A stretch of 64,000 nt of DNA from the NCBI GenBank assembly GCA_964471405.1, contig CAYYGH010000001.1, forward strand, positions 62,001 to 126,000, written 5' to 3'. The first letter of the stretch is position 1; each line of letters starts with the position of its first letter. The notes under the pieces are model-generated. The model was not told the origin of the DNA. It saw only the letters and a list, made by a program, of their open reading frames with translations, and did not search any database. A program made the position numbers and the translations under genes. Source of the stretch: J084 sp964471405 (GTDB lineage: Bacteria > Pseudomonadota > Alphaproteobacteria > Sphingomonadales > Rhodothalassiaceae). Shown one piece after another: positions 8,651 to 16,582 of the stretch.

Positions 8651-10570
8651 TCACATGCCCGGATCTTTGTCGGCTTCCAGCCGGCCGGCGGCCTGAAGCA
8701 GGGCCACGATGCGTTCGGCTGCCTCTTCGGGGGACAGGCGGGTCGTATCGATTTCAAGCTCCGGATTCTCCGGCGGCTCGTAGGGGCTGTCGAGGCCCGT
8801 GAAATTGCGGATCTCGCCGGCAAGCGCCCGCTTGTAGAGCCCCTTCGGATCACGCTCGGCGCAGACCTCGAAGGGCGTATTGACGTAGATCTCGAAGAAC
8901 TCGCCCTCTTCCATCAGCTCGCGCGCCATCCGCCGCTCGGCCCGGAAGGGAGAGATGAAGGAGACCAGCACGATAAGCCCCGCGTCCGCCATGAGCTTCG
9001 CGACCTCCGCGACACGGCGGATGTTCTCCACCCGGTCGGCCTCGGTGAAGCCGAGATCCTTGTTGAGGCCATGGCGGACATTGTCGCCGTCGAGCAGATA
9101 GCTGTGGCGGCCCAGCGCGTGCAGGCGCTTTTCGACCAAGTTGGCGATCGTCGACTTGCCGGATCCCGACAGCCCCGTGAACCACAGCACCGCAGGCTTC
9201 TGGCCCTTGAGCGCCGCGCGTGCGCGCTTCGTCACGTCCAGCGCCTGCCAGTGGATGTTGTGGGCGCGCCGCAGGGCGAAATCGATCATGCCGGCGGCCA
9301 CCGTCTGATTGGTGAGCTTGTCCACCAGGATGAAGGAGCCGGTCGCCCGGTTCGCCCGGTAGGGATCGAAGGGAATCTCCCGGTCGAGCGCGAGATTGGC
9401 GACCCCGATGTCATTGAGCTGCAGGGTCTTGGCGGCCGCATGCTCACCGGTGTTCACATTGATCGCGTATTTGAGCCGGGTGACGGTCGCATTCGCCCAG
9501 CCGGCCGCGGATTTGAGCAGATAGGGCCGGCCCGGCAGCAGCGGCTCTTCGGCCATCCACACGAGATGCGCCTCGAACTGGTCGGCGACCTCGGCCCGCG
9601 CATGCGGATGCACGAGGAAGTCGCCGCGTGAGATATCGATCTCGTCTTCCAGCGTCACAGTGACCGCCTGGCCGGCAACCGCCTCGTCCAGATTGCCGTC
9701 GAAGGTGACGAGGCCTGTCACCCGCGAGCGCCGACCCGAGGGCAGGACGATGATCTCGTCACCCTTCCTGATCCGGCCCGAGGCGATGGAGCCGGCAAAG
9801 CCGCGGAAATCCCGGTTCGGCCGGTTGACCCACTGGACGGGAAATCGGAGCGGATGATCCACCAGCTCTTCGCTGGCCGGAGCCTCCTCGAGGATCTCCA
9901 TGAGCGACGGCCCGCCATACCAGGGCGTGCGATCCGAGCGGTGCGAGACATTGTCGCCGAGGAGCGCCGAGACGGGCACCGCATGCACCGTCTCGACGCC
10001 CAGCGCATCCGCGATGCCGCGGAAGGCCTCGGCGATGGGGCGGAAGACCTCCTCGCGGAAATCCACAAGATCCATCTTGTTGACGGCGAGCACCAGCTGC
10101 CGGATGCCGAGCAGCGCGCAGATGAAGGCGTGCCGGCGCGTCTGGGTGACCACGCCCTTTCTGGCATCGACCAGCAGCACTGCCAGATCCGCGGTCGATG
10201 CCCCGGTTGCCATGTTGCGGGTGTACTGCTCGTGACCGGGTGTGTCGGCGACGATGAAGCGGCGCTTGTCGGTGGCAAAGAAGCGGTAGGCGACGTCGAT
10301 GGTGATCCCCTGCTCGCGCTCCGCCTCCAGCCCGTCGAGGAGAAGCGAGAAGTCGATCTCCTGGCCCTCCGCCCGGTTGATGCGGCGGCTTTCCTCCTTG
10401 AGCGCGGCAAGCTGGTCCTCGAAGACGAGGCGCGAGTCATAGAGCAGGCGGCCGATCAGCGTGGACTTGCCGTCGTCCACGCTGCCGCAGGTGATGAAAC
10501 GCAGGAGATCCCTGTCCTCCTGCTCCTTCAGATAGGCGGCCACCGCCGCTTCGGCCTTGCCTTCGAACAT
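8651..10570 (-). CDS. cysNC: Bifunctional sulfate adenylyltransferase large subunit / APS kinase (CysN-CysC fusion)
   Basis: A 639-residue fusion. Residues 1 to about 440 are the CysN GTPase of ATP sulfurylase, with P-loop GSVDDGKST, switch motif DTPGHEQYTRNMATGAS and NKMDL. The rest is APS kinase (CysC), with P-loop GLSGSGKST and LLDGDNVRHGLNKDLGF. With CysD it makes APS from sulfate and ATP, driven by GTP hydrolysis, then phosphorylates APS to PAPS. It sits 31 bp downstream of cysD in an apparent operon. The fused kinase points to PAPS as the product. PAPS can be reduced for cysteine or used by sulfotransferases, one of which is encoded at 32176. Confidence 0.97.
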   Translation of the reverse strand: MFEGKAEAAVAAYLKEQEDRDLLRFITCGSVDDGKSTLIGRLLYDSRLVFEDQLAALKEESRRINRAEGQEIDFSLLLDGLEAEREQGITIDVAYRFFATDKRRFIVADTPGHEQYTRNMATGASTADLAVLLVDARKGVVTQTRRHAFICALLGIRQLVLAVNKMDLVDFREEVFRPIAEAFRGIADALGVETVHAVPVSALLGDNVSHRSDRTPWYGGPSLMEILEEAPASEELVDHPLRFPVQWVNRPNRDFRGFAGSIASGRIRKGDEIIVLPSGRRSRVTGLVTFDGNLDEAVAGQAVTVTLEDEIDISRGDFLVHPHARAEVADQFEAHLVWMAEEPLLPGRPYLLKSAAGWANATVTRLKYAINVNTGEHAAAKTLQLNDIGVANLALDREIPFDPYRANRATGSFILVDKLTNQTVAAGMIDFALRRAHNIHWQALDVTKRARAALKGQKPAVLWFTGLSGSGKSTIANLVEKRLHALGRHSYLLDGDNVRHGLNKDLGFTEADRVENIRRVAEVAKLMADAGLIVLVSFISPFRAERRMARELMEEGEFFEIYVNTPFEVCAERDPKGLYKRALAGEIRNFTGLDSPYEPPENPELEIDTTRLSPEEAAERIVALLQAAGRLEADKDPGM

Positions 10571-10601
10571 CGCGTGCCTCGTGTTTCGCCCCTGGGCGTT
10601 C

Positions 10602-11507
10602 CTAGAAATAGCCTTCCTGCTTCTTGCGCTCCATGGAGGCGCCGGGGTCGCGGTCGATCACCCGGCCCTGGCGCTCGGAGGTGGTCGCCGTCAGCATCTC
10701 GGCGACGATGCCTTCAAGATCTTCGGCATCCGACTCGATGGCCCCCGTGAGCGGATAGCAGCCGAGCGTGCGGAAGCGGATCTTGCGCATCTGCGGCACT
10801 TCGCCGGGCTCAAGCGGCAGGCGGTCGTCATCGACCATGATGAGCATGCCGTCACGCTCGACCACCGGGCGCACCCGGGCGAAATAGAGCGGGACGATGG
10901 GAATCCGCTCCCGGTGGATGTACTGCCAGATGTCCCGCTCCGTCCAGTTGGACAGCGGAAACACCCGCATGCTCTCGCCCTTGTGGACGCGGGTGTTGTA
11001 GAGATTCCACAGCTCGGGCCGCTGGTTCTTCGGGTCCCAGCGGTGCTGGCGGTTGCGGAAGGAGAAGATGCGCTCCTTGGCGCGGGACTTCTCCTCGTCG
11101 CGCCGCGCCCCGCCGAAGGCTGCATCGAAGCCGTATTTGTCGAGCGCCTGCTTCAAGGCCTGGGTCTTCATTACGTCGGTGTGGACCGCGGAGCCGTGGG
11201 TGATGGGATTGATGCCCGCTTTCACCCCCTCCTCGTTGATGTGGACGATGAGGTCGAGATCCCATTCCTTCGCAATCCGGTCGCGGAAGGCGATCATGTC
11301 CCGGAACTTCCAGCCCGTGTCGACATGCAGGACCGGGAAGGGAATGCGTCCGGGGTGGAAGGCCTTGCGGGCCAGATGCAGCAGCACCTGGCTGTCCTTG
11401 CCGATGGAATAGAGGATCACGGGGTTGCGGCATTCGGCCGCGACCTCGCGGATGATGAAGATGCTTTCGGCCTCGAGCCGATCGAGATGCGAGAGCCTGT
11501 GTGCCAT
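10602..11507 (-). CDS. cysD: Sulfate adenylyltransferase subunit 2 (CysD)
   Basis: A 301-residue protein of normal family length, with the PP-loop-type motif ILYSIGKDSQVLLHLARKAF, HVDTGWKFRDM, and the C-terminal QGRVIDRD segment of CysD. It is the catalytic small subunit of ATP sulfurylase and works with the CysN part of the next gene. The start at 11507 (MAHRLSHLDRLEAES) was chosen from the family N-terminus; the frame extends another 35 codons upstream without family character. It is divergent from the nonulosonic acid gene legB, with 256 bp between them. Confidence 0.97.
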   Translation of the reverse strand: MAHRLSHLDRLEAESIFIIREVAAECRNPVILYSIGKDSQVLLHLARKAFHPGRIPFPVLHVDTGWKFRDMIAFRDRIAKEWDLDLIVHINEEGVKAGINPITHGSAVHTDVMKTQALKQALDKYGFDAAFGGARRDEEKSRAKERIFSFRNRQHRWDPKNQRPELWNLYNTRVHKGESMRVFPLSNWTERDIWQYIHRERIPIVPLYFARVRPVVERDGMLIMVDDDRLPLEPGEVPQMRKIRFRTLGCYPLTGAIESDAEDLEGIVAEMLTATTSERQGRVIDRDPGASMERKKQEGYF

Positions 11508-11649
11508 GATCCCGTCTGTCGCTGTTGTCGGCAGGCATTTCGAGTATCGGCACGGCCATCCGGCGGCCATGCCCCGCCCGGAGCACTTAGAAAATCTTGT
11601 TGACCCGGGCAACCGATTTTGTCTTGCGGCTGGATCAAGGCATTCTTGT

Positions 11650-11675
11650 GGCGGGCAGAAGTCTGCCAGCCCGCC
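11650..11675. other. Inverted repeat between divergent cysD and legB
   Basis: Arms GGCGGGC (11650-11656) and GCCCGCC (11669-11675) enclose an inner GCAGA/TCTGC pair, giving a strong potential hairpin or operator in the 256-bp divergent intergenic region. No T-tract follows directly on either strand, so a regulatory or mRNA-leader element is as likely as a terminator. Function is not shown by the sequence. Confidence 0.35.
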
Positions 11676-11763
11676 TTTCCCCTTCTCCCCTTAAGGCTTC
11701 CTTTACCATGATGCGCCCAGGAAGGGCGGGAACAGATGCAGGCAGAGGGGATGCCAGAGACAG

Positions 11764-12651
11764 ATGCTTCCCGGCTCCGAGAAGACGGCCAGAAGGATCG
11801 GACGGGCGCTGGTCACCGGCGCTGACGGCTTCATCGGTTCGCATCTCGTCGAGCGGCTGGTGACGCTGGGCGTGCCGGTCACGGCGCTGGTGCTCTACAA
11901 CAGCTTCGGCACTGCCGGCTGGCTTGACAGCCTTCCGGAAGAGATCCGCGGGAAGATTCGCATCATTGCCGGCGACATCCGCGATCCCGGCCAGATGCGC
12001 AGGGTGATGGAGGGGATCGATACCGTCTTTCACCTGGCCGCGCTGATCGCGATCCCCTATTCCTACCACGCGCCGCAGTCCTATGTGGACACCAATGTCC
12101 GGGGCACCGTGAACCTGCTCGAGGCGGCCAGAGCAGCGCACGTGCGGCGCTTCATCCAGACGTCGACGAGTGAGGTCTACGGTACTGCGCAGTATGTGCC
12201 GATTGACGAACGCCATCCTCTGGTCGGTCAGTCCCCCTATGCGGCAAGCAAGATCGCGGCCGACCAGCTGGCCCATTCCTTCTTCGCCGCCTTCGATCTG
12301 CCCGTCGTGATCCTGAGGCCCTTCAACACCTATGGCCCGCGCCAGTCCCAGCGGGCGGTCATTCCGACCATCATCGCCCAGCTTGCCTCGGGCGCCCGGC
12401 GCATCCGGCTGGGGGCCACGCATCCCACCCGGGACTTGAGCTTNNNNNNNNNNNNNNNNNNNNNNNNNNNNNNNNNNNNNNNNNNNNNNNNNNNNNNNNN
12501 NNNNNNNNNNNNNNNNNNNNNNNNNNNNNNNNNNNNNNNNNNNCGCTTTGCCGGACCGGACGGCCTGAGGTCCGGTCTGGAGCAGACCATCGCCTGGTTC
12601 CGCGATCCGGAAAATCTCGCCCGCTATGCCCCGCACCGTTACCAGATCTGA
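11764..12651 (+). CDS. legB: LegB-like NAD-dependent sugar-nucleotide 4,6-dehydratase (interrupted by assembly gap)
   Basis: An extended short-chain dehydrogenase with Rossmann motif GADGFIGSHL near residue 20, ALYNSFGTAGWLD-type sequence of the LegB family, STSEVYG and the catalytic SPYAASK (YxxxK). LegB removes water from UDP- (or GDP-) GlcNAc to give the 4-keto-6-deoxy sugar, the first committed step to legionaminic acid. The C-terminal end (GLEQTIAWF) resumes after 100 Ns. Relatives usually have about 100 residues between TRDLS and this end, so the real gap is probably nearer 300 nt than 100. The last 26 bp overlap the aminotransferase gene legC, which fits a two-gene operon. The UDP or GDP preference cannot be read from sequence. 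Confidence 0.88.
   Translation: MLPGSEKTARRIGRALVTGADGFIGSHLVERLVTLGVPVTALVLYNSFGTAGWLDSLPEEIRGKIRIIAGDIRDPGQMRRVMEGIDTVFHLAALIAIPYSYHAPQSYVDTNVRGTVNLLEAARAAHVRRFIQTSTSEVYGTAQYVPIDERHPLVGQSPYAASKIAADQLAHSFFAAFDLPVVILRPFNTYGPRQSQRAVIPTIIAQLASGARRIRLGATHPTRDLSXXXXXXXXXXXXXXXXXXXXXXXXXXXXXXXXXXRFAGPDGLRSGLEQTIAWFRDPENLARYAPHRYQI
12444..12543. other. Assembly gap (100 N placeholder)
   Basis: Exactly one hundred unresolved bases interrupt legB. Such a round number is normally a scaffolding placeholder of unknown true length, so all downstream coordinates relative to the real chromosome are uncertain. The reading frame continues across it only by chance. Confidence 0.98.
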
Positions 12652-13840
12652 GGCCACCTTTGCGGCCAAGGCCTTCCTCGAGCGGCTGGAGGCACTGTTT
12701 GCGGAGCTCGCGCGCCCGGTGCCGCTGCATGAGCCGCTCTTCGGCGCGGAGGAGGAGGCGGCGGTGCGCCGGGCGGTAACCTCGGGCTGGGTGTCGTCCG
12801 CGGGGCCCGAGATCGCGCGTTTCGAGGAGCGGCTTGCCGCCGTCACCGGTGCCCGGCATGCGGTCGCGGTCGTGAACGGCACGGCGGCACTGCATCTGGC
12901 CTTTCGGGCCGTCGGCGTGCAGGCGGGCGAGGAGGTGATCATGCCGCCGCTCACCTTCGTGGCCACCGCCAATGCCGCGGTCCAGGCGGGCGCGGTGCCG
13001 CATTTCGTGGATATTGAGCCGGCACGCCTCGGTCTCGATCCGGCTGCTCTCGCCCGCAGACTGGAAGCGGTGGCCGAACGCCGCACGGACGGCGTTTTCA
13101 ACCGGCAGACCGGCCGGCGGATCGCGGCCGTCGCCCTCGTCCATGTCTTCGGTGTGCCGGCCTGCGATGCGGAGGTGGCGGAGGTCTGCCGGGCCTGGGA
13201 TCTTCCACTCGTCGAGGATGCGGCGGAAGCACTGGGGTCGCGGCGCGGCGGCCGGCATGTGGGACTGACCGGTGCCTGCGGGGTCCTCTCATTCAACGGC
13301 AACAAGATCATCACCACCGGTGGCGGCGGCGCGGTGATCACGGACGACGAGGGGCTCGCCGGGCGTGTGCGGAGCTGGGCGACGGTGGCCAAGCGTCCGC
13401 ATTCTTTCCGCTTCATCCACGATGAAGCCGCCTACAATTATCGTCTGCCGAATCTGAATGCCGCGCTGGGACTGGCGCAGCTCGATCGCCTTGATGCGTT
13501 TCTGGCGGCCAAGAGCGGGCTCCATGATCGCTATCGCGAGGCCCTGGCCGGTCTGCCCGGCGTGCGGCTGCGGGAGGCGCCGCCGGACGCCACGCCCAAC
13601 CACTGGCTGATCGCAGCCGAGATCGATGTGCCCGATATCGCCGCGCGCGATTCGATCATCACCGCGGCGGTCGGAGCGGGGATCGGCATGCGGCCCGTGT
13701 GGGATCTGCTGCATCGCCTGCCCATGTATCGGGAGGCACCGCGCGGCGCACTTGCGACCGCCGAGGCGATGGAGCCGCGTCTTGTCTGCCTGCCCTCCGG
13801 CCCCGCGGTGGCGCTGGCGATCGCACGCAGACGGATGTGA
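12626..13840 (+). CDS. legC: LegC-like PLP-dependent aminotransferase (DegT/DnrJ/EryC1 family)
   Basis: A 404-residue aminotransferase with VNGTAALHLAF, the PLP-phosphate region VEDAAEALGS and the Schiff-base lysine in SFNGNKIITTGGGG, a motif typical of the LegC/NHT subfamily. It should convert the 4-keto sugar nucleotide from LegB into the 4-amino sugar. Its ATG overlaps the end of legB by 26 bp. The next pathway step is normally N-acetylation by LegH, for which no gene is visible here. It converges, with only a 7-bp gap, on the hydrolase gene at 13848. Confidence 0.9.
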   Translation: MPRTVTRSEATFAAKAFLERLEALFAELARPVPLHEPLFGAEEEAAVRRAVTSGWVSSAGPEIARFEERLAAVTGARHAVAVVNGTAALHLAFRAVGVQAGEEVIMPPLTFVATANAAVQAGAVPHFVDIEPARLGLDPAALARRLEAVAERRTDGVFNRQTGRRIAAVALVHVFGVPACDAEVAEVCRAWDLPLVEDAAEALGSRRGGRHVGLTGACGVLSFNGNKIITTGGGGAVITDDEGLAGRVRSWATVAKRPHSFRFIHDEAAYNYRLPNLNAALGLAQLDRLDAFLAAKSGLHDRYREALAGLPGVRLREAPPDATPNHWLIAAEIDVPDIAARDSIITAAVGAGIGMRPVWDLLHRLPMYREAPRGALATAEAMEPRLVCLPSGPAVALAIARRRM

Positions 13841-13847
13841 CAGGGCC

Positions 13848-14777
13848 TCACGGGCTCGTTGAACACTGGTCCTTAAGAAGGCCGGTCGCGAGGCCGGGAA
13901 TATCATGATGTTTCGGCGGAACGCCGCCGGCGGCGAAGAACTGAGCGTCTGGCACGGCTTTCAGAATCGCCTCGATGAAGGGCCTTTGTTCCTCCACAAA
14001 CGGCACCACTTGGTCCTGCGGGTCACCTACGAATATCATCCTTTTTGGCGCATGCCTGATTATGTCTTCCATATGATCGATCGGATTGTAGGGAGGATAG
14101 ACGCCCTCTTTTGTCAGCCGATCGTAATAGGGGTCCCTGTTGCGCGCGAAGGGAGTTGAGATGAAGATTGCGCACGCAATGTCGCTGCGATCCTGAATGA
14201 GCCTGGCCAGCACGACACCCGCCCATGATTCCGCCGAGATGCAGAGAGTTTTTCGCCCGTATCGCGCCTTGAGACGATCGAGCGCCCGGTGAAGAATTTC
14301 CGGAAACCGAACCGCGTCACCGATCGCCCCATCGGACCCGAAGGCCCCCGGCAGCGTCAGAAATACGTACGGCAGCTTCCAGTCCTGACGATCGTTTGAC
14401 ACCTGGCGCAGAAGCCCGCGTGGCGTCAGCTGCTTGAAATCCTCATTCACGTTCCAGCTGCCGTCGTCGTGCAGCGCCACGGTTCCGGAAACCGGATAGA
14501 GGCGCACCGGAAGGCAACCGTCGCCGGGCGCCATCGGGAGGGCGGCCCAGCCGGGGGCAACAAGGCGGTAGCGCCGGCCGTCATCCAGTTCCACCTTCAG
14601 AAAGTCATCAGGTGCGAGAAAGAAGGAAAGCGCGGGTCGCGTCCAGAGAACCTTGCGGACGAACACCTCGATTCCTTCTCTCCCGGGAACAAACAAAACG
14701 ACTCCGACGACGCAAATCCCGAGAACGAGGAGGGTGCCGAAGGTCATGCGGCGCACGGTGTTGCGGGGTTGCTTCAT
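13848..14777 (-). CDS. Membrane-anchored alpha/beta-hydrolase-like protein downstream of a double-glycine peptide
   Basis: A 309-residue protein with one N-terminal membrane helix (about residues 11-31, GTLLVLGICVVGVVLF) and a C-terminal alpha/beta-hydrolase-like part. That part has the nucleophile-elbow-like CISAESWAGVVLARL, an acidic residue in VGDPQDQVVPF and a late His pair in PPKHHDIPG. The elbow is non-standard (AESWA rather than GxSxG), so activity is uncertain. The start at 14777 was chosen for the short basic N-terminus; an in-frame alternative is at 14813. It lies 84 bp behind the peptide gene at 14862 with a strong hairpin between them, suggesting one transcript with reduced expression of this gene. 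It may process, modify or protect against the peptide; that is inference. I do not recognise a named family. Confidence 0.65.
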   Translation of the reverse strand: MKQPRNTVRRMTFGTLLVLGICVVGVVLFVPGREGIEVFVRKVLWTRPALSFFLAPDDFLKVELDDGRRYRLVAPGWAALPMAPGDGCLPVRLYPVSGTVALHDDGSWNVNEDFKQLTPRGLLRQVSNDRQDWKLPYVFLTLPGAFGSDGAIGDAVRFPEILHRALDRLKARYGRKTLCISAESWAGVVLARLIQDRSDIACAIFISTPFARNRDPYYDRLTKEGVYPPYNPIDHMEDIIRHAPKRMIFVGDPQDQVVPFVEEQRPFIEAILKAVPDAQFFAAGGVPPKHHDIPGLATGLLKDQCSTSP

Positions 14778-14828
14778 GACACTGCCTGTCCTGTCCAGCC
14801 TCCTTCCGGGCAAGAAGATCGGAAAGGA

Positions 14829-14847
14829 GAGGAGGGCAACCCTCCTC
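14829..14847 (-). terminator. Intercistronic hairpin between peptide gene and hydrolase gene
   Basis: A perfect 8-bp stem (GAGGAGGG / CCCTCCTC) with a 3-nt loop lies between the stop of the peptide gene and the start of the hydrolase gene, followed on the minus strand by the pyrimidine run TCCTTTCC. It resembles the leaky terminators or mRNA-stabilising hairpins found behind bacteriocin and RiPP precursor genes, which allow much more peptide than downstream protein to be made. Confidence 0.5.
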
Positions 14848-14861
14848 CCCCATCCTCGACC

Positions 14862-15134
14862 TCAATTGGGCACGCACTCGACCGTCACGGTTCCGCCGCC
14901 GATATCGATCCCTCCGGCTCCACCCTTGCCGGCAACATAGGTTACCTTGGGATGGGTGCCCTCGGGGCAGCTCACGTGAACCTGGCCACCACCCGGCAGG
15001 GTCACCGTGACGGTCCCCCCGCCATTCCCCTGGCCCCCGAACACGAAAGGGAGCTCCTTCTCGTCCAGCTCTCGAACGAACGGTTCCACCTTGGGCCGGT
15101 CCAGTGCCGGCACTTGCGGGATGATGCCAAGCAT
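14862..15134 (-). CDS. Small secreted peptide precursor with double-glycine leader (bacteriocin/microcin-like)
   Basis: A 90-residue protein. Residues 1-34 end in LDEKELPFVFGG, which fits the double-glycine leader pattern LSxxELxxIxGG cleaved by peptidase-containing ABC transporters. The predicted 56-residue core is Gly/Val/Thr-rich, with GGGTVTV occurring twice and two cysteines (core positions 22 and 53, in HVSCPEG and TVECVPN) that could form a disulfide or be modified. The start at 15134 was chosen because GGGAGA (15141-15146) lies six bases upstream; an in-frame ATG at 15155 lacks such a site. No transporter or modification enzyme is in the window, so export would have to use a system elsewhere. 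I recognise no named family; a non-bacteriocin surface peptide remains possible. Confidence 0.7.
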   Translation of the reverse strand: MLGIIPQVPALDRPKVEPFVRELDEKELPFVFGGQGNGGGTVTVTLPGGGQVHVSCPEGTHPKVTYVAGKGGAGGIDIGGGTVTVECVPN

Positions 15135-15315
15135 CGCTTCTCTCCCATCATTCAAGGCTGCCGACGCGTCGGGAAAGGACGAAGGAGGGCGGCGTTCAAG
15201 CGCTGGCAGAAATCACCCGGCGATCTGCGGCGGGAGGCCTGCCGCGCCGGCCACGCCGCGTCTCCGCCCGCCGTCCCCTCCCGAACGGCCCGGCGACCCC
15301 CGCCGGGCACTCGCC

Positions 15316-15346
15316 TCATTACCCCCCCCCTGATTGAGAAAGTCAA
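15316..15346 (-). promoter_or_regulatory. Candidate promoter with poly-G spacer upstream of the double-glycine peptide
   Basis: Read on the minus strand, TTGACT (15346-15341) is followed by a 19-nt spacer and TAATGA (15321-15316). Nine of the spacer bases are a G homopolymer (C on the plus strand). The -35 match is good and the -10 match is fair. Loss of two G residues would give the optimal 17-nt spacing. This is prediction from pattern only. Confidence 0.4.
15322..15330. repeat. Homopolymer tract C9 (G9 on the minus strand)
   Basis: Nine consecutive C residues in the spacer of the candidate promoter above. Such tracts slip during replication in other bacteria and can switch promoter strength. 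I noticed no comparable tract elsewhere in the window, although it was not searched by computer. Confidence 0.75.
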
Positions 15347-15502
15347 GCCAAATTCGCCTAATAACAGAGCGACCGTGGAAAATGCTGCCGACCGCATGGG
15401 GCCTGCCGCCGGCGTGGGGGAGTTCGCGCCCCTGACGCCGAGAAGAACAATCTCGAGGGTCGCGGCCGGTGGTGGGGGCCCCTCCGTCGTCGGAGCGGAG
15501 CT

Positions 15503-16582
15503 TCAGGCGCCATCGATCGGCTCGCCGGGGGCGTAGGCGCGTGGGGCCGGGCGGCCGAGGAGCTGCCACCAGCGGAAAGGTTCGGCCCCCTCTTCCGGGC
15601 GCAGGACGGCCATGTTCTCGGCCGTCAACGGCTCGCCGGCGGCGATGGAGCGCGTTGCGACGATGCCGCGCCGGGCAACGCGGCGGGTGGCCCGTTCGGC
15701 CGGCGTAATCGGCTTGCCGGGCCGGCCGAGCGCCCGTTCCACCGTGCGGATGCCGGCAATCATTTGGGCGAGCGCATCCGGCTCCAGGGAGGCACGGTGG
15801 TCGGGGCCGGGAAGCGACCGGTCCAGCGTGAAATGCTTCTCGATCACGCGCGCGCCCAGCGCCACCGCCGCAGGCGCCGCCCAGACGCCAGCGCTGTGGT
15901 CGGAATAGCCCACCGGCAGCCCGAAAACCGCCTTCAGCGTCGGGATGCTGTTCAGATTGAGGATCTCGTCGGCGGCCGGATAGTCGCTCACGCAATGCAG
16001 CAATGTCACGCGGTTGGCCAGCCAGCTCCGCGCGGTCTCGTCACTCAGGGCATCCAGCGCCTCCTCACGCCGCATCGGCGGGCTTTCGGGTGAGAGATGC
16101 GCATGGGCGAGGATGGCCAGGGCAAACTCGATCTCGCCAAGCGTTGCCATGCCGGTGGACAGCAGGATCGGCCTGTCATAGAGCGCATGTGCGCGCAGCA
16201 GCGGCGCATTCGTGATCTCGCCGGAGGCGATCTTGAAGCGCACAACCCCGAGCTCTTCGGCCAGAAACCGCAGGCTCGCCTCGTCGAAGGCGGTGGAAAG
16301 GAAGACAAGACCGCGTTCTTCGGCCGCCGCCTTGAGATCCCCATAGGCTTCCCGCGGGAGGGTGAGTGCCTCCAGCATGGCGCGCTGATCGGCGCCTTTC
16401 GCACCGGCGCGCTCCTGATAGCGGGCCTTCGGCGCACCCGGGCGGGCAAGTGCTGCCGGGTCGAATGTCTGGAATTTGACGGCATCCGCTCCCGCGGCCG
16501 CCGCCTCCTCCACCAGGCGCAAGGCCATTGCCGGATCGCCGTTGTGATTGACTCCGGCTTCCGCAATCACGAAGCAGCCCAT
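15503..16582 (-). CDS. legI: NeuB-family nonulosonic acid synthase (LegI-like)
   Basis: A 359-residue protein with the NeuB start FVIAEAGVNHNGD, KFQTF, LLSTGMATLGEIE, GYSDHS and EKHFTLDRSLPGPDH, and a C-terminal SAF/antifreeze-like domain (RRGIVATRSIAAGEPLTAEN). It condenses phosphoenolpyruvate with a hexosamine derivative to make a nine-carbon nonulosonic acid. In this gene context a 2,4-diamino-6-deoxymannose is the expected substrate, giving legionaminic-type acid. The start at 16582 has a strong GGGGAGGAGGT site and overlaps the end of the epimerase gene by 16 bp, indicating translational coupling. NeuB, PseI and LegI cannot be separated with certainty by eye; the LegB/LegC/NeuC company favours LegI. 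Confidence 0.93.
   Translation of the reverse strand: MGCFVIAEAGVNHNGDPAMALRLVEEAAAAGADAVKFQTFDPAALARPGAPKARYQERAGAKGADQRAMLEALTLPREAYGDLKAAAEERGLVFLSTAFDEASLRFLAEELGVVRFKIASGEITNAPLLRAHALYDRPILLSTGMATLGEIEFALAILAHAHLSPESPPMRREEALDALSDETARSWLANRVTLLHCVSDYPAADEILNLNSIPTLKAVFGLPVGYSDHSAGVWAAPAAVALGARVIEKHFTLDRSLPGPDHRASLEPDALAQMIAGIRTVERALGRPGKPITPAERATRRVARRGIVATRSIAAGEPLTAENMAVLRPEEGAEPFRWWQLLGRPAPRAYAPGEPIDGA

Larger units (their letters stand above)
15156..15502. other. Intergenic region holding the promoter and long leader of the peptide gene
   Basis: This 347-bp stretch lies between legI and the peptide gene, both on the minus strand. It has no convincing coding frame. It contains an AT-rich block (about 15336-15375), the promoter-like element at 15316-15346 with its nine-base C tract, and about 180 bp that would be transcribed leader. 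legI would also have to terminate here, but I see no clear intrinsic terminator. Confidence 0.5.
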
